DNA of 51,130 nucleotides from Planctomycetota bacterium (GCA_016191165.1 JACPPF010000155.1:1-51130), one strand, 5' to 3'. Positions 1 through 8,477 are shown, counted from the stretch's first letter. The notes: generated by a model not told the origin, from the letters alone. Made by a program: numbers and translations.

Positions 1-108
1 CAAAAGTACGTGGCCTGGTTCCAAGGCAAAACGCTCCGTCGCCTGGACCGCGGCCACGGCGTAAAAGTGTTGACGAATCAACCATTAACCTTGAAGGAAG
101 CAGCTTGA
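1..108 (+). CDS. Transposase C-terminus (partial, ISKra4-like)
   Basis: The last 35 codons of a gene that begins before the window are visible and end at TGA 106-108. The peptide aligns without gaps with the tail of the complete transposase at 294-1838: 19 of 35 residues are identical, including WFQ, KT and KVLT. It is therefore a diverged relative rather than a recent duplicate. The same right inverted repeat follows both genes at a similar distance. The part visible contains no catalytic residue, so whether the full gene is intact cannot be judged. Confidence 0.75.
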   Translation, partial: QKYVAWFQGKTLRRLDRGHGVKVLTNQPLTLKEAA

Positions 109-137
109 CAACCACGTTGGGAAATCAGCTGCACCCA
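1..137 (+). mobile_element. Right end of a first ISKra4-like insertion sequence (partial)
   Basis: The window opens inside an insertion sequence whose right terminal repeat, CAGCTGCACCCA, is at 126-137. The same 12 bases end the next element at 1856-1867. Only 7 bp (138-144) separate this end from the left end of the second element, so the two copies are head-to-tail neighbours. Confidence 0.7.
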
Positions 138-144
138 TTTGAAA

Positions 145-1867
145 TGGGTGCAACTGCTGATTCTACCGGCGTTTTCCCGTAGTTTTGAGCGAAAGAGTGC
201 GTTTTTCGCAGGATTAATGGCGTTGAGGCGCAGCTGAAAAAGAGCATGGAGCATATCCTTGTCGGTAATCACACACGACTCGGAGTTTGCTCCATGATGA
301 TTCAAAGTAAGCCCGCGACCATCGATTGTCCAGTCACGCTTGCAGTGGTTCGTCAGAACGCCAAGGCCGCCTTCGACGACCTGGTGAGGTTTTGCGAAAC
401 CTGCGAGGCACCGTTTTGGAGGTTTGAGAAAGAACTCCTGGTTCGCGTCGCGGTCTTGGGCTGCTGCTTGATTCGGCTGTTCCTCGCCGCACGCTATGAG
501 CGTTTGGATTTGCAGCCGTTCCTCAAAGATGGGAAGTATCGTCCCGGCGACCCCTATGCCGAGCGAATTTTGAAGACGTTCTACGGCGAAGTCACCTATG
601 GCCGTCACTATTTGATGTCGCGTGGTGGCGGCCGTGGGTTCTTTCCGCTCGATGTGGTGTTGGGACTGACACGTGATCGCCTGTCGCCTTGGGTGATGCA
701 ATGGGTCGCACGCTTGGCGACGCGCATGAGTTTCAAAGCCGCCCAGATGGTATGTAAAGCGGTGCTCAATTGGGCGCCGGCCACCGAGACGATTGAACAA
801 GTTGTGCTCGGCATGGGACGCGACGCGGCCCCTTTCATGCAACAACTCAAGGCGCCGCCCGAGGATGGTGACGTGTTGGTGATCGAAGTCGATGGCAAAT
901 GTCCGCCCACGGCGACTGCGGCAGAGTTGGCCAAGCGACGTGGCAAACGCAAACCGAAGCATGAAAAAGATTGTGCCTGCGGTTGCCAACGTCATCGTGG
1001 CAAGGCGAAACGTAAGGCGCGTGGCAGCAAGAAACGCCGCAAAAGAGGGGATAAAAGCAAGAATGGCAAGGAAGTGAGCGTCGTCGTGATGTACACGTTG
1101 AAGCGTGGTGACGACGGCAAACTGCATGGCCCGATCAACAAGAAGTTGTATGCCACGTTCGCCGGTCGCAAGGCGGCGGCGCAGTGGGCGCGTGCGGAAG
1201 CGACCAAGCGTGGCTTCGGGCCGGACACGACTAAGATCGTACAAGTTGTGTTGGATGGCGCCAAGAGTTTGAAGCACAACCTGAAGCGGCTGTTCCCCAA
1301 AGCGATCTTCACGTTGGATGTGTGTCATGTGGTAGAAAAGTTGTGGGCGTTGGGCCGTCACTTTCACAAAGAAGGAAGTGAAGAATTGAAGGTCTGGGTA
1401 GAAGAACTCAAAGTGTTGGTGTATGCCGGCAAGATAAGGAAATTGTTGAAGCGACTTGAAAAGTTATTGGAACAAGTGCCGAGGCATGGCCCTGGGACGA
1501 AGGGTCGGCGCCAGGCCTTGGCGAAACTGCTTGGCTACTTGAAGCCACGGCGCAAGATGATGCGTTATGGAGACTGGATCAAACAAGACTTGGTGATCGC
1601 GTCGGGCCAAGTGGAAGGCGCGGTGCGTTACTTGGTGGGGGAGCGATTGGATTGTGCAGGAATGCGTTGGGTGCAGGCGAAAGCAGAAGCCGTGCTGCAC
1701 TTGCGTTGTATCGAACTGAACGGCGACTGGGAAAAGTTCGCCACATGGTTTCAACGCAAAACCCAGGGCCGCCTGAACAAAGGTGAGCGACACAAAGTCC
1801 TCACGAGTCAACCGTTGCCTCTGGCCAACGCAGCGTAGAAACCGTGTTGAGGAAACAGCTGCACCCA
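145..1867 (+). mobile_element. ISKra4-like insertion sequence, complete
   Basis: The element spans 145-1867 (about 1.72 kb) and contains one transposase gene. The left end reads TGGGTGCAACTGCTGATTC and the right end, reverse-complemented, TGGGTGCAGCTGTTTCC, so the terminal repeats share TGGGTGCA-CTG with scattered mismatches beyond. No clear target duplication is seen. On the left the flank is the end of another element, and together 131-151 forms a perfect palindrome with arms GCACCCATTT and AAATGGGTGC around one G. Confidence 0.75.
294..1838 (+). CDS. ISKra4-family transposase
   Basis: This enzyme probably catalyses movement of the surrounding element. The protein is about 514 residues from ATG 294; an in-frame ATG at 246 would add 16 residues, but it lies in one arm of a hairpin (CATGGAGCA at 245-253 pairs with TGCTCCATG at 288-296). 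Family-typical segments are visible: an acidic stretch VIEVDGK, a Cys-rich basic segment (CACGC followed by many Lys/Arg), VQVVLDGAKSL, LDVCHVVEKLW, and near the C-terminus ASGQVEGAVRYLVGERLD followed by GMRW. The last resembles the conserved E-region of ISKra4 transposases, and two Asp and the Glu in VEGA are plausible DDE residues. The frame is intact, so the element may be active. The family call rests on motif recognition. Confidence 0.85.
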   Translation: MMIQSKPATIDCPVTLAVVRQNAKAAFDDLVRFCETCEAPFWRFEKELLVRVAVLGCCLIRLFLAARYERLDLQPFLKDGKYRPGDPYAERILKTFYGEVTYGRHYLMSRGGGRGFFPLDVVLGLTRDRLSPWVMQWVARLATRMSFKAAQMVCKAVLNWAPATETIEQVVLGMGRDAAPFMQQLKAPPEDGDVLVIEVDGKCPPTATAAELAKRRGKRKPKHEKDCACGCQRHRGKAKRKARGSKKRRKRGDKSKNGKEVSVVVMYTLKRGDDGKLHGPINKKLYATFAGRKAAAQWARAEATKRGFGPDTTKIVQVVLDGAKSLKHNLKRLFPKAIFTLDVCHVVEKLWALGRHFHKEGSEELKVWVEELKVLVYAGKIRKLLKRLEKLLEQVPRHGPGTKGRRQALAKLLGYLKPRRKMMRYGDWIKQDLVIASGQVEGAVRYLVGERLDCAGMRWVQAKAEAVLHLRCIELNGDWEKFATWFQRKTQGRLNKGERHKVLTSQPLPLANAA

Positions 1868-1905
1868 GGATCAATCATCAAGCTGGAGACTCCTTGATTT
1901 CCCGA

Positions 1906-3105
1906 TCAAGCAAGACCTGGCCGAATGACTTGTGTCCACTCCGCCATCGTTATCATCTCTGGCTGTCGCGCGGCGAACTTCCCGCCGTGCATTGCTTGAG
2001 TCCATCCCAGCCGTACTTCAAGCTCTCGCTGCATGAGGATCCAAATAGCCTCCTTGGCACCCTCGTCGCCGGCATTGTCCGCATCGAACAGCAACGTCAC
2101 CCTTCCGCCGGCGAGGGACTTCGCAAACCGTTCGAGCTTCACAACCTGTTGCTCAGTGATCTTGTTTCCCATGATCGCGACAGCCGGCACGCCGATATCG
2201 TCGAGACCGATGACATCGTTGAAGCCTTCAACGACGATGATCCCGCAGCTTGCGATTGTTTCGCGATAGCCCGGTTCGCTAAGTCGGCTTGCGTGCTGTC
2301 CGAACAATTCCTGCCCACGGTGGAAATCGACGGGGAACTTGTGTTTGTACGGTTTCTTCTCCTTGCCCCGTTGCTCCGGCGGCAGTGCATTGAATACCTG
2401 CTCCTTCGACTCGTACTGCGGATCCCGAGCGACCCAGCTGAGGAGTTTGCCGTCCTCGGCGAGGACCGGATAAATGACCTGCCCGCGAAGCATCCACCCG
2501 CGTTTATCATTTCCGCCATCCTGTGGAAGCACGCCAACACGCCATTTCTCCATCACCGTCGGTGACAAGCACGGATGACGTCGCACATAGCTCGCCGCCG
2601 GCGGCGGCATGTACGCGACATCGCGCAGGAACTTTTCATCAAGCGTCACCAGTTCGCGGGCCTTCTCGTTTTCGCTTTGAGCAAGTGGTACGTTGCGTGG
2701 CGCCGACGATTTGTGGTCGGGTGTTGCCTCAACAGGTGTCGACGCAGCCATCGTCGGAGTAGGGGAGCCGCCGAGGAGGACGGCGCGGACACGCTTGAAC
2801 TCCTCGCCTTTGAGCTTTCCACCGGTCGGCAGCGTTCCATTCAGCCAGCCGTGCATGAGCGTGAGTAGGTTGCCGCGCACTTGGCATTGATAGGCATGGC
2901 ACGCAAAGACCTTTTGCGGATTGCCCGTGTCCACCGACACCTCACGCTTGCCGGCGTGATCGCCTTCGCAGCTGAACGGGCAATCGAGACGGACTTGCCG
3001 GCCGGTGCCATGCACCTCGACGGTGACATTGCATTTCGCTGCCGCTTCATCGAGAGTCGTCTGCGCCTGCACGTCGTCAACGCTTCGATATTGATTCGGA
3101 TTCAT
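1906..3105 (-). CDS. DnaG-like primase with zinc finger and Toprim domain (element-borne)
   Basis: Predicted to make RNA primers for replication of the mobile element, or to act as a primase-related topoisomerase/primase-fold enzyme. I chose ATG 3103-3105, giving 399 residues, because the first domain follows directly; the frame stays open to 3306 but that part would overlap the divergent gene at 3154. Residues 42-74 hold a zinc-ribbon candidate (C42, C46, C69, C74). Residues 287-350 hold a Toprim fold with VVEGFNDVIG (Glu293) and LLFDADNAGDEG (Asp341, Asp343). It is shorter than chromosomal DnaG (about 600 residues) and shows no helicase-binding C-terminus, typical of phage, plasmid and integrative-element primases. 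The start is 48 bp from the divergent replication-relaxation gene, so both may share a regulatory region. The downstream flank is an insertion sequence ending 38 bp past the stop. Confidence 0.8.
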   Translation of the reverse strand: MNPNQYRSVDDVQAQTTLDEAAAKCNVTVEVHGTGRQVRLDCPFSCEGDHAGKREVSVDTGNPQKVFACHAYQCQVRGNLLTLMHGWLNGTLPTGGKLKGEEFKRVRAVLLGGSPTPTMAASTPVEATPDHKSSAPRNVPLAQSENEKARELVTLDEKFLRDVAYMPPPAASYVRRHPCLSPTVMEKWRVGVLPQDGGNDKRGWMLRGQVIYPVLAEDGKLLSWVARDPQYESKEQVFNALPPEQRGKEKKPYKHKFPVDFHRGQELFGQHASRLSEPGYRETIASCGIIVVEGFNDVIGLDDIGVPAVAIMGNKITEQQVVKLERFAKSLAGGRVTLLFDADNAGDEGAKEAIWILMQRELEVRLGWTQAMHGGKFAARQPEMITMAEWTQVIRPGLA

Positions 3106-3153
3106 ACGGAGATGGGCACAGAAAGGGATCGATGGTAAACTGACGACCGCTCC

Positions 3154-4158
3154 ATGTCCAGCCGTGTAAGTCTGTCGCCGCGCGACCTGTCTATGCTGCG
3201 CCTGCTCAGCTGGACTCCCGCGACGACGCCATTGCTCCAGCGAGCAAGCGTAACCTTCGACGAAGGGGAATTTGCAAACGAACGCCGACTTCGCGAGCGT
3301 CTCCAAGCGTTGAGCTCAGCCGGCATGGTCCGTGCGTGGAGCACTGCCCAGGCAGGTGGCGGACTTCAAAACTACTACAAGGTCACGCCGCTTGGTTTTG
3401 ATGTATGTCACGGCACAGACGCCGAGCGCCCGCCGCGAGCGTTCTTTGCCGAGGTATCGGCGTCACTCTTCGCGCACACCTTCCGCCTCGCAGAGGCGAT
3501 CGTCGAGACCGTTCGGGCTTGTCACAGTCGGCGCGTCACGATTGACCGGTTCATCCGGGAAAACGAGTTGGCTTTCAAGGCGGGCGATCGGCAGGTGCAA
3601 CCGGATTGTTTTTTTCGTCTCACATCCGCCGAACGGTCTTTCAATCTTGCATTCGAAATCGACAACAGCATGCCATCCGTCGATGCCCACGCGACGAATA
3701 GCATCCGACAGAAGCTCATGACGTATCAGGCATACCAAGAAATGCTGCTGTCGCAATGGCTCGCCGCCGGCAAGAAATGGGAACGGCCGCGCTTCCGCGT
3801 GGTGTTCCTGACGCGCTCGGTAGAACGCGCATATCATATTCTGACGTTCGCGGCCGAGACAACGCCGAATAAGTCGCGCCGCCTGGTCTACGCTGCTACG
3901 CAAGAAAGCTACGTCACCGATGACCGTCCGCTGCACACGCCGATCTTCCTCGATCACCTCGGCAACTGGCAATCGCTCATTGACTTGCATCCGACCGCCG
4001 TCTACACGAAGGCCCCAGTCCGATTGACAAGGCCCGTGGACTCGCCGCTGGTCCTCGTGTGTCAACCGCGCTCCAAAATCGAGCCACTTTGGCGCTCACG
4101 AACGGGCCACCATCTCCACAACATTTTTTCGCCACAAATTCCCTTCACGTGTAGCTGA
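3154..4158 (+). CDS. Replication-relaxation family protein
   Basis: 334 residues. The first 90 or so look like a winged helix (LSPRDLSMLRLLSW, then ERRLRERLQALSSAGMVRAW and YYKVTPLGFDV). The middle holds an acidic core, QPDCFFRL then AFEIDNSM and IRQKLMTYQAYQ, that resembles the nuclease-like fold of the replication-relaxation family found beside mobilisation genes in plasmids and integrative elements. The biochemical role of this family is poorly defined; DNA binding at the element's replication or transfer origin is an inference. It is divergent from the primase gene. Its stop codon lies inside a 25-bp inverted repeat (4120-4182), so the last 13 codons form one arm of the palindrome. The C-terminal residues may therefore be recently acquired. 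Confidence 0.7.
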   Translation: MSSRVSLSPRDLSMLRLLSWTPATTPLLQRASVTFDEGEFANERRLRERLQALSSAGMVRAWSTAQAGGGLQNYYKVTPLGFDVCHGTDAERPPRAFFAEVSASLFAHTFRLAEAIVETVRACHSRRVTIDRFIRENELAFKAGDRQVQPDCFFRLTSAERSFNLAFEIDNSMPSVDAHATNSIRQKLMTYQAYQEMLLSQWLAAGKKWERPRFRVVFLTRSVERAYHILTFAAETTPNKSRRLVYAATQESYVTDDRPLHTPIFLDHLGNWQSLIDLHPTAVYTKAPVRLTRPVDSPLVLVCQPRSKIEPLWRSRTGHHLHNIFSPQIPFTCS

Positions 4159-4182
4159 GGGAATTTGTGGCGAAAAAATGTT
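4120..4182. repeat. 25-bp perfect inverted repeat with 13-nt loop
   Basis: Arm 4120-4144 begins AACATTTTTTCGCCACAAAT and ends TCCCT; arm 4158-4182 is its exact reverse complement. The loop is 4145-4157. The repeat straddles the stop codon of the replication-relaxation gene. No T-run follows on either strand, so an ordinary intrinsic terminator is a poor fit. A transfer or replication origin, a recombination site or a small mobile palindrome remain possible. Confidence 0.85.
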
Positions 4183-4354
4183 CGCAAGCGCGCAATGCGC
4201 GCTATGGACCCTTCCGGCCTGGTACGGCTATTAACCCGTGCCCCTCTACCCCAGGGTCGAGGAGTCAGGCTCGCAGGGGAAAGCATGGCGGCGAACCCGC
4301 CTCACGCGAATTGATACACATTCGATGGGGCGGTTAATCGTGTAGCATGTCGTT

Positions 4355-6607
4355 GTGCTGAAACTGCTGACCACGCCGGCGACGAACGACCGAAGCCCGC
4401 GTTACATGGAGCGAGCCCTTGCAGCGATCCATCAGAGCCATCGGGTCAGCGAGCCTATCACATTCATCTACGGATCCACGGCGGGGCGAGTCGGTCTGTT
4501 TGTGCAATGTGCCGATGGCCTGGAAGAAATTGTCGCGGGCCCGATCACCGCGAATTATCCGAATTGCACTCTCGCCACCGTCGAGAAAGACGACGAGCTA
4601 CCGCCCGGATGGGAGACATGGACCGCCGAATTGGAGTTGGTGCCAGAGATTTATCCGATCCTCAGGCACGCTCAATTCGAGGATCTTCTGAACCACACTT
4701 TCGCAGATCCAGTGAGTGCCATTCTGCGAGCGGTCAAGCCAGAGGAGGGGATTCGTTGCGCGGTCGAGATCCATCTTGTTCCCGCCGGCCGGCGTCGCTG
4801 CCGAGCCGCACAACACGCACTTCGATTGCTCGACCGTGAATTCTTCCGTCACCACCATCGCCTTGCCGAGTTATTTGCCGAACACATTACTCGCCGTCGC
4901 ACATGGTTACTGGCGTGGGTGCTCGGACTTCTCGCCCGAACTACACCGCATCCGATCCGTACAACACTCGACACGTCCGCCAGCCGTCTCCACGACCGTG
5001 AGGAGAATCTACAGGCAGGATCAGACAAGATCGGCGGGCACCTTTTCGAGACGCACATCTTATTGATAACGAATGCGGCACCGGACGCTTCGGCGTTAGC
5101 GATTGATCGCCTGCGCCAGCTGGCCGGTGCACTCGGCGCGTTTACGCAATCCCGACTTGCACGATTCCACCTTGGGAGTATCCGGCGAGGCAAACCGTCT
5201 TCCCCGCGTGGGAAGGGGAGTCTGATGTCGCATGAGGAGATCGCGACGCTTTTCCATCCGCCGACCGCCGCCGTCGCAGCCGAGCAGATGCAAACGATGG
5301 AGTTTCGAGAGCTGGAACCACCGCCAAATTTTCTCTCCGGCACGGAGCCAGGCAGCGTAATCCTTGGCCGAGCGCTCTTTCGAGGAGATGCCCGCACGAT
5401 CGGCATGGACGCCGACGCCCGTAGACGCCATCTCTACGTCGTGGGCTCGACGGGCGCCGGCAAATCCACGCTTCTATTGAATCTCATCCACCAGGACATG
5501 ATTGCCGGCCGGGGACTGACCGTCATCGACGTTCACGGCGATTTGGCGGCATCCGTGATCGAACGCGTTCCCAAAAATCGCACGAACGATGCAATCATAT
5601 TCGACGCCGCCGCCGAGCATGTCGTCCCCTTCAATCCCTTGTCATGTCCAGATCCGAGTCGCATGGATACCGTGGTGTCCGATGTCGTCTCAGCCTTCAA
5701 GAAGCTCAACGATTCGTGGGGACCGCGGCTGGAGAATTTGCTTCGATGCTCGATCTTCATGGCCGTCGAACAGAATGGGACGTTCATGGAGACGCTTCGG
5801 GTTTTGACGGACAAGGCGTATCGCGATACGGCCATCGTCCAACTTTCAGACGAAGTCGTTCGCGCCTTTTGGCAAGGCGAATTCGCCTCGTGGAGCGCAT
5901 CGTATCGGACCGAGGCCATTGCTTCGGTCACGAACAAGCTCATGCCATTCCTGACGAGCCGGCAACTGCGAGCCATCATGTCGGGCTCGGCAAAGCAATC
6001 ACTGAATCTGCGCCATGTCATGGACGAGCAAAAAATCCTGATCGTGAATTTGAGTCGCGGCCGGCTCGGGCAAGACAACTCTACGCTCCTCGGCAGCTTG
6101 CTCCTGACCGCCATCGAGCAAACCGCCATGACGCGTGCGGACATACCAGAGGCGCAGCGCCGCGATCACTTCCTTTATCTCGACGAATTCCAATCGCTGA
6201 CGACGCCCTCAACGGCGACCATGCTGTCAGAATCGCGAAAGTATCGGCTTTGCCTGACGCTCAGTCATCAACTCACGCGGCAGCTGGATCCGGCCACGTA
6301 TCAATCCGTGATCGGAAACTGCGGGACGCTTCTGTCATTCCGCATCGGCATGGAGGACGCCGAACTGCTGGCGCCGGCGATGAGCAAGCATCCGGGGCAG
6401 CTTCTGCCAGCCGACCTTTGCAATCTGCCAAATTACACCGTGTACGCGCGGTTGCTGATTGACGGCGAACCGAGCAGGCCCTTCTCGCTTCGGACTCTTC
6501 CTTCAAAGGATATAATGGATTCAGAGCGTGCGGAGATTATCCGTCGCACATCGAAACATCGATATGCTCGCCCGGCCTCATTTAAAGGAGTAGCGCAATG
6601 CCTGTGA
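4355..6607 (+). CDS. VirD4/TraD-like coupling ATPase (type IV secretion family)
   Basis: Likely couples the processed element DNA to a conjugation channel at the inner membrane. The 750-residue protein starts at GTG 4355; an internal Met at residue 18 is an alternative. The N-terminal half (about 1-340) is divergent, with one possible hydrophobic segment near residues 184-196 (WLLAWVLGLLA). The ATPase domain begins near 350: Walker A VGSTGAGKST at about 363-372, TVIDVHGDL following, Walker B FLYLDEFQS near 605-613, then sensor-like LCLTLSHQL. Families that match are the VirD4/TraG and HerA/FtsK-related conjugation ATPases. It overlaps the next small gene by 10 bp. At 5200-5218 a G-rich palindromic stretch encodes SSPRGKGS, possibly an in-frame repeat insertion. 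Confidence 0.75.
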   Translation: MLKLLTTPATNDRSPRYMERALAAIHQSHRVSEPITFIYGSTAGRVGLFVQCADGLEEIVAGPITANYPNCTLATVEKDDELPPGWETWTAELELVPEIYPILRHAQFEDLLNHTFADPVSAILRAVKPEEGIRCAVEIHLVPAGRRRCRAAQHALRLLDREFFRHHHRLAELFAEHITRRRTWLLAWVLGLLARTTPHPIRTTLDTSASRLHDREENLQAGSDKIGGHLFETHILLITNAAPDASALAIDRLRQLAGALGAFTQSRLARFHLGSIRRGKPSSPRGKGSLMSHEEIATLFHPPTAAVAAEQMQTMEFRELEPPPNFLSGTEPGSVILGRALFRGDARTIGMDADARRRHLYVVGSTGAGKSTLLLNLIHQDMIAGRGLTVIDVHGDLAASVIERVPKNRTNDAIIFDAAAEHVVPFNPLSCPDPSRMDTVVSDVVSAFKKLNDSWGPRLENLLRCSIFMAVEQNGTFMETLRVLTDKAYRDTAIVQLSDEVVRAFWQGEFASWSASYRTEAIASVTNKLMPFLTSRQLRAIMSGSAKQSLNLRHVMDEQKILIVNLSRGRLGQDNSTLLGSLLLTAIEQTAMTRADIPEAQRRDHFLYLDEFQSLTTPSTATMLSESRKYRLCLTLSHQLTRQLDPATYQSVIGNCGTLLSFRIGMEDAELLAPAMSKHPGQLLPADLCNLPNYTVYARLLIDGEPSRPFSLRTLPSKDIMDSERAEIIRRTSKHRYARPASFKGVAQCL

Positions 6608-6933
6608 TTCCTGTTCACGTCGGACGAATTGACTTTGGATCGTGCAGCGGAATGATCTACAGCTTCGAGCCAATCGCCTCCAAAAAAGAAGTAGCGGTTG
6701 ATGGCGTAAAGGGTTTTATCCGCTCCATCACCACGATCCAAATCCAGACTCCCGAGGGTTTTGTGTTGGAGCAGGTTAAAGATGTCAATCCGTATGGAGA
6801 CATCGGATTCAACCCGATGGTCTTTGACCCAATCGAGACCGCAAAAGGCACGACGGGGAGAGTCTATATGCGAGCAGCGCGACTCGTCGAACGAATGCGT
6901 TCTGGATACGGCGACTTCGCACAGGTCGGTTGA
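6598..6933 (+). CDS. Small protein of unknown function
   Basis: 111 residues, not recognised. A good ribosome site (AAAGGAG) lies about 8 nt before ATG 6598, and the start overlaps the end of the coupling ATPase by 10 bp, so the two are probably translated together. The protein has no clear signal peptide or transmembrane segment. It is rich in beta-type sequence (GFIRSITTIQIQTPEGFVLEQ) and ends in a basic helix (MRAARLVERMRSG). The TGA at 6931-6933 lies 1 bp from the convergent integrase stop. Position suggests a role in transfer or element maintenance, but nothing in the sequence proves it. Confidence 0.65.
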   Translation: MPVIPVHVGRIDFGSCSGMIYSFEPIASKKEVAVDGVKGFIRSITTIQIQTPEGFVLEQVKDVNPYGDIGFNPMVFDPIETAKGTTGRVYMRAARLVERMRSGYGDFAQVG

Positions 6934-6934
6934 T

Positions 6935-8260
6935 TCACGCAAATACACCCGCAATTGCCTTCTGCTTCACGTTCGGCGTCAGGTGCCGATAGCGTTTCCG
7001 TTGCTCGTCGGTTTGATGCCCGACGAAATCGTCGATGATTCGTTGATCGACGCCTTCGGCGGCGAGGCAGGAAATGAAGCTGTGACGAAGCACGTGGAAG
7101 CCGCGCAGGACGGACCACTTCGAGCCGGCGAGCGTGCGCTGAAAGTGATCGTGGGCCTCGTCCTTGGTGAGTGCCACCATGCCCGGCCGAGCCCGGACCG
7201 CCACCGTCGCCAGGCGCTCCTTCTGAGTCGTCGGCCTTGCGTCTTCGCTCTGATAACCCGTCTTCGTGCTGCGTTTCTTGCTGCGGGCGACGACCTCATT
7301 TTGGCAGAACAGGAAGTGCCCGCCAGGATGGACCGTCAACCAGTCTTGGAGGATTTTCTTGAGCGGCGGCGCCAAGGACACCTGGCGGGTAGTCCGCTGT
7401 TTCCGGGATCGCTTCTTCTCGCGAATCAGGATCATGTCGCCATCGAAGTCCACGTCGGCGATTTCGATCCGCAGAAGTTCGCTTCGGCGGGCGCCGGTGT
7501 AGGCTGCCGTCGCGACGAAGGGATACACCCAAGGATGAGTTGCGGTCTCTTCCACGTGCTCAAGCAATTCCTCGATTTCGTTTTTTCGCAGATACAGGCA
7601 AGCCCATAGTTCTTCGATCTTCGACGGAGACAAGCCTTTCACTTGCAGTCGCCGCTCGATTTCTGGCCAGGTCATGAACGGTAGTTTTTCGTCGCTCTTC
7701 GGAAAGACGAGGCCCTTGCTCGGGAACGAGCCCTTCACAAGCCCCATGGGCGCCGCCCAGTTCCAGGCGGCGCGGAAGGACGACATTTCGCGCTTGAGCG
7801 TCGCCGGGCTCAGCTTCTTGCCGCGATATTTTTTCTGCGAGCGAGTGGTGACGTGCCGCTGCAGATCGGCGAGGGTGAGTTCTTGGAGCGGGAAGCCCTT
7901 GCCGAGGGTCCGCTCGACGTGGCCCAGGTGCATAGTGACCGTCGCAAGGCTGTTCGCTTCCATGCCGCCGTTTTGCTGGACTTGCAGGTACCTTTCCTTG
8001 AAGCCGGAAAAAACGACGCGCTCGCTGACGGCCACGACCGCCTCGGGCACGTTGCCGCCGTGCAGGAGGAAATCGCCGATATCGACCCCGGTCGGAATCT
8101 GCACGAGGCGTTGCTTGATCCGCATCAGGAGCAGATCGACGTTGCCGGCGAAGGCGTCGGCTTCAGCCTTCGCGACTTTGCCCAGGGTCAGCGAGTGGCG
8201 CTTGCCGAGGTAGCAGAAAAGGACCCGAAAAGAATCGTTACGTTCCTGGATGACGGCCAT
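6935..8260 (-). CDS. Tyrosine recombinase / integrase
   Basis: Site-specific recombinase expected to integrate and excise the element at the neighbouring tRNA-Leu. The start is ATG 8258-8260 preceded by AGAGGTG, giving 441 residues; the frame is open further upstream but that part reads through the tRNA gene and is not coding. A SAM-like core-binding domain covers about 80-190 and the catalytic domain about 195-440. The catalytic set is visible: Arg258 in TGARRSELL, His389 and Arg392 in HVLRHSF, His415 in GHQT, and Tyr424 in RYRHL. It is convergent with the small gene at 6598. Two tandem 11-bp repeats in its leader (8309-8330) may be arm-type or operator sites. Confidence 0.93.
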   Translation of the reverse strand: MAVIQERNDSFRVLFCYLGKRHSLTLGKVAKAEADAFAGNVDLLLMRIKQRLVQIPTGVDIGDFLLHGGNVPEAVVAVSERVVFSGFKERYLQVQQNGGMEANSLATVTMHLGHVERTLGKGFPLQELTLADLQRHVTTRSQKKYRGKKLSPATLKREMSSFRAAWNWAAPMGLVKGSFPSKGLVFPKSDEKLPFMTWPEIERRLQVKGLSPSKIEELWACLYLRKNEIEELLEHVEETATHPWVYPFVATAAYTGARRSELLRIEIADVDFDGDMILIREKKRSRKQRTTRQVSLAPPLKKILQDWLTVHPGGHFLFCQNEVVARSKKRSTKTGYQSEDARPTTQKERLATVAVRARPGMVALTKDEAHDHFQRTLAGSKWSVLRGFHVLRHSFISCLAAEGVDQRIIDDFVGHQTDEQRKRYRHLTPNVKQKAIAGVFA

Positions 8261-8308
8261 GATGCACCTCTTTGGGTTGAGCGATGCGGCGTCAATGTGC
8301 TGGTAACA

Positions 8309-8330
8309 ATTGTACCAAAATTGTACCAAA
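8309..8330. promoter_or_regulatory. Two tandem 11-bp direct repeats in the integrase leader
   Basis: ATTGTACCAAA occurs twice without a gap, at 8309-8319 and 8320-8330, 49 bp upstream of the integrase start. On the minus strand each copy contains TACAAT, which resembles a -10 box. They could be an integrase arm site, an operator or a promoter; no homologue was checked. Confidence 0.5.
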
Positions 8331-8344
8331 GAGGGGAAAGACAA

Positions 8345-8385
8345 AGGGCAAGGAGCCGTGTCGATTTGACATAACTCCTTGCCCT
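8345..8385 (-). terminator. Intrinsic terminator downstream of tRNA-Leu
   Basis: AGGGCAAGGAG at 8345-8355 pairs perfectly with CTCCTTGCCCT at 8375-8385 across a 19-nt loop. On the minus strand the hairpin is followed by a T-rich run (TTTGTCTTTCC). It lies 8 bp beyond the tRNA 3' end and before the integrase. Confidence 0.7.
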
Positions 8386-8393
8386 GATTGCAG

Positions 8394-8477
8394 TGCCGAA
8401 GAGAGGACTCGAACCTCCACTCCCTAACGGGAACCAGCTCCTGAAGCTGGCGCGTCTGCCAGTTCCGCCACTTCGGC
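8394..8477 (-). tRNA. tRNA-Leu (anticodon CAG)
   Basis: The minus strand folds as a class II tRNA. The acceptor stem is GCCGAAG pairing with CTTCGGC plus discriminator A. The anticodon stem CCAGC/GCTGG encloses TTCAGGA, giving anticodon CAG, which reads CUG. There is a long variable arm, and the T arm carries GTTCGAGTCC. CCA is not encoded. It is the likely attachment site of the element to its left. Confidence 0.96.

Larger units (their letters stand above)
1..8393. mobile_element. Integrative (conjugative or mobilisable) element, right end at tRNA-Leu
   Basis: A tyrosine integrase starts about 130 bp from the 3' end of tRNA-Leu, and leftward of it lie a coupling-ATPase gene, a replication-relaxation gene and a Toprim primase-like gene. 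This is the usual cargo of integrative conjugative or mobilisable elements that insert at tRNA 3' ends. No second copy of the tRNA 3' segment was found between 1 and 8393, so the left attachment site is probably outside the window or lost. The rest of a type IV secretion system is not visible, so self-transfer cannot be claimed. The element is itself invaded by ISKra4-like sequences at 1-1867. Confidence 0.6.

Noticed and set aside
1-8393. A second copy of the tRNA-Leu 3' end as the left attachment site
   Set aside because: No match to the segment GAGGACTCGAACC was found to the left by eye, so no site is claimed.
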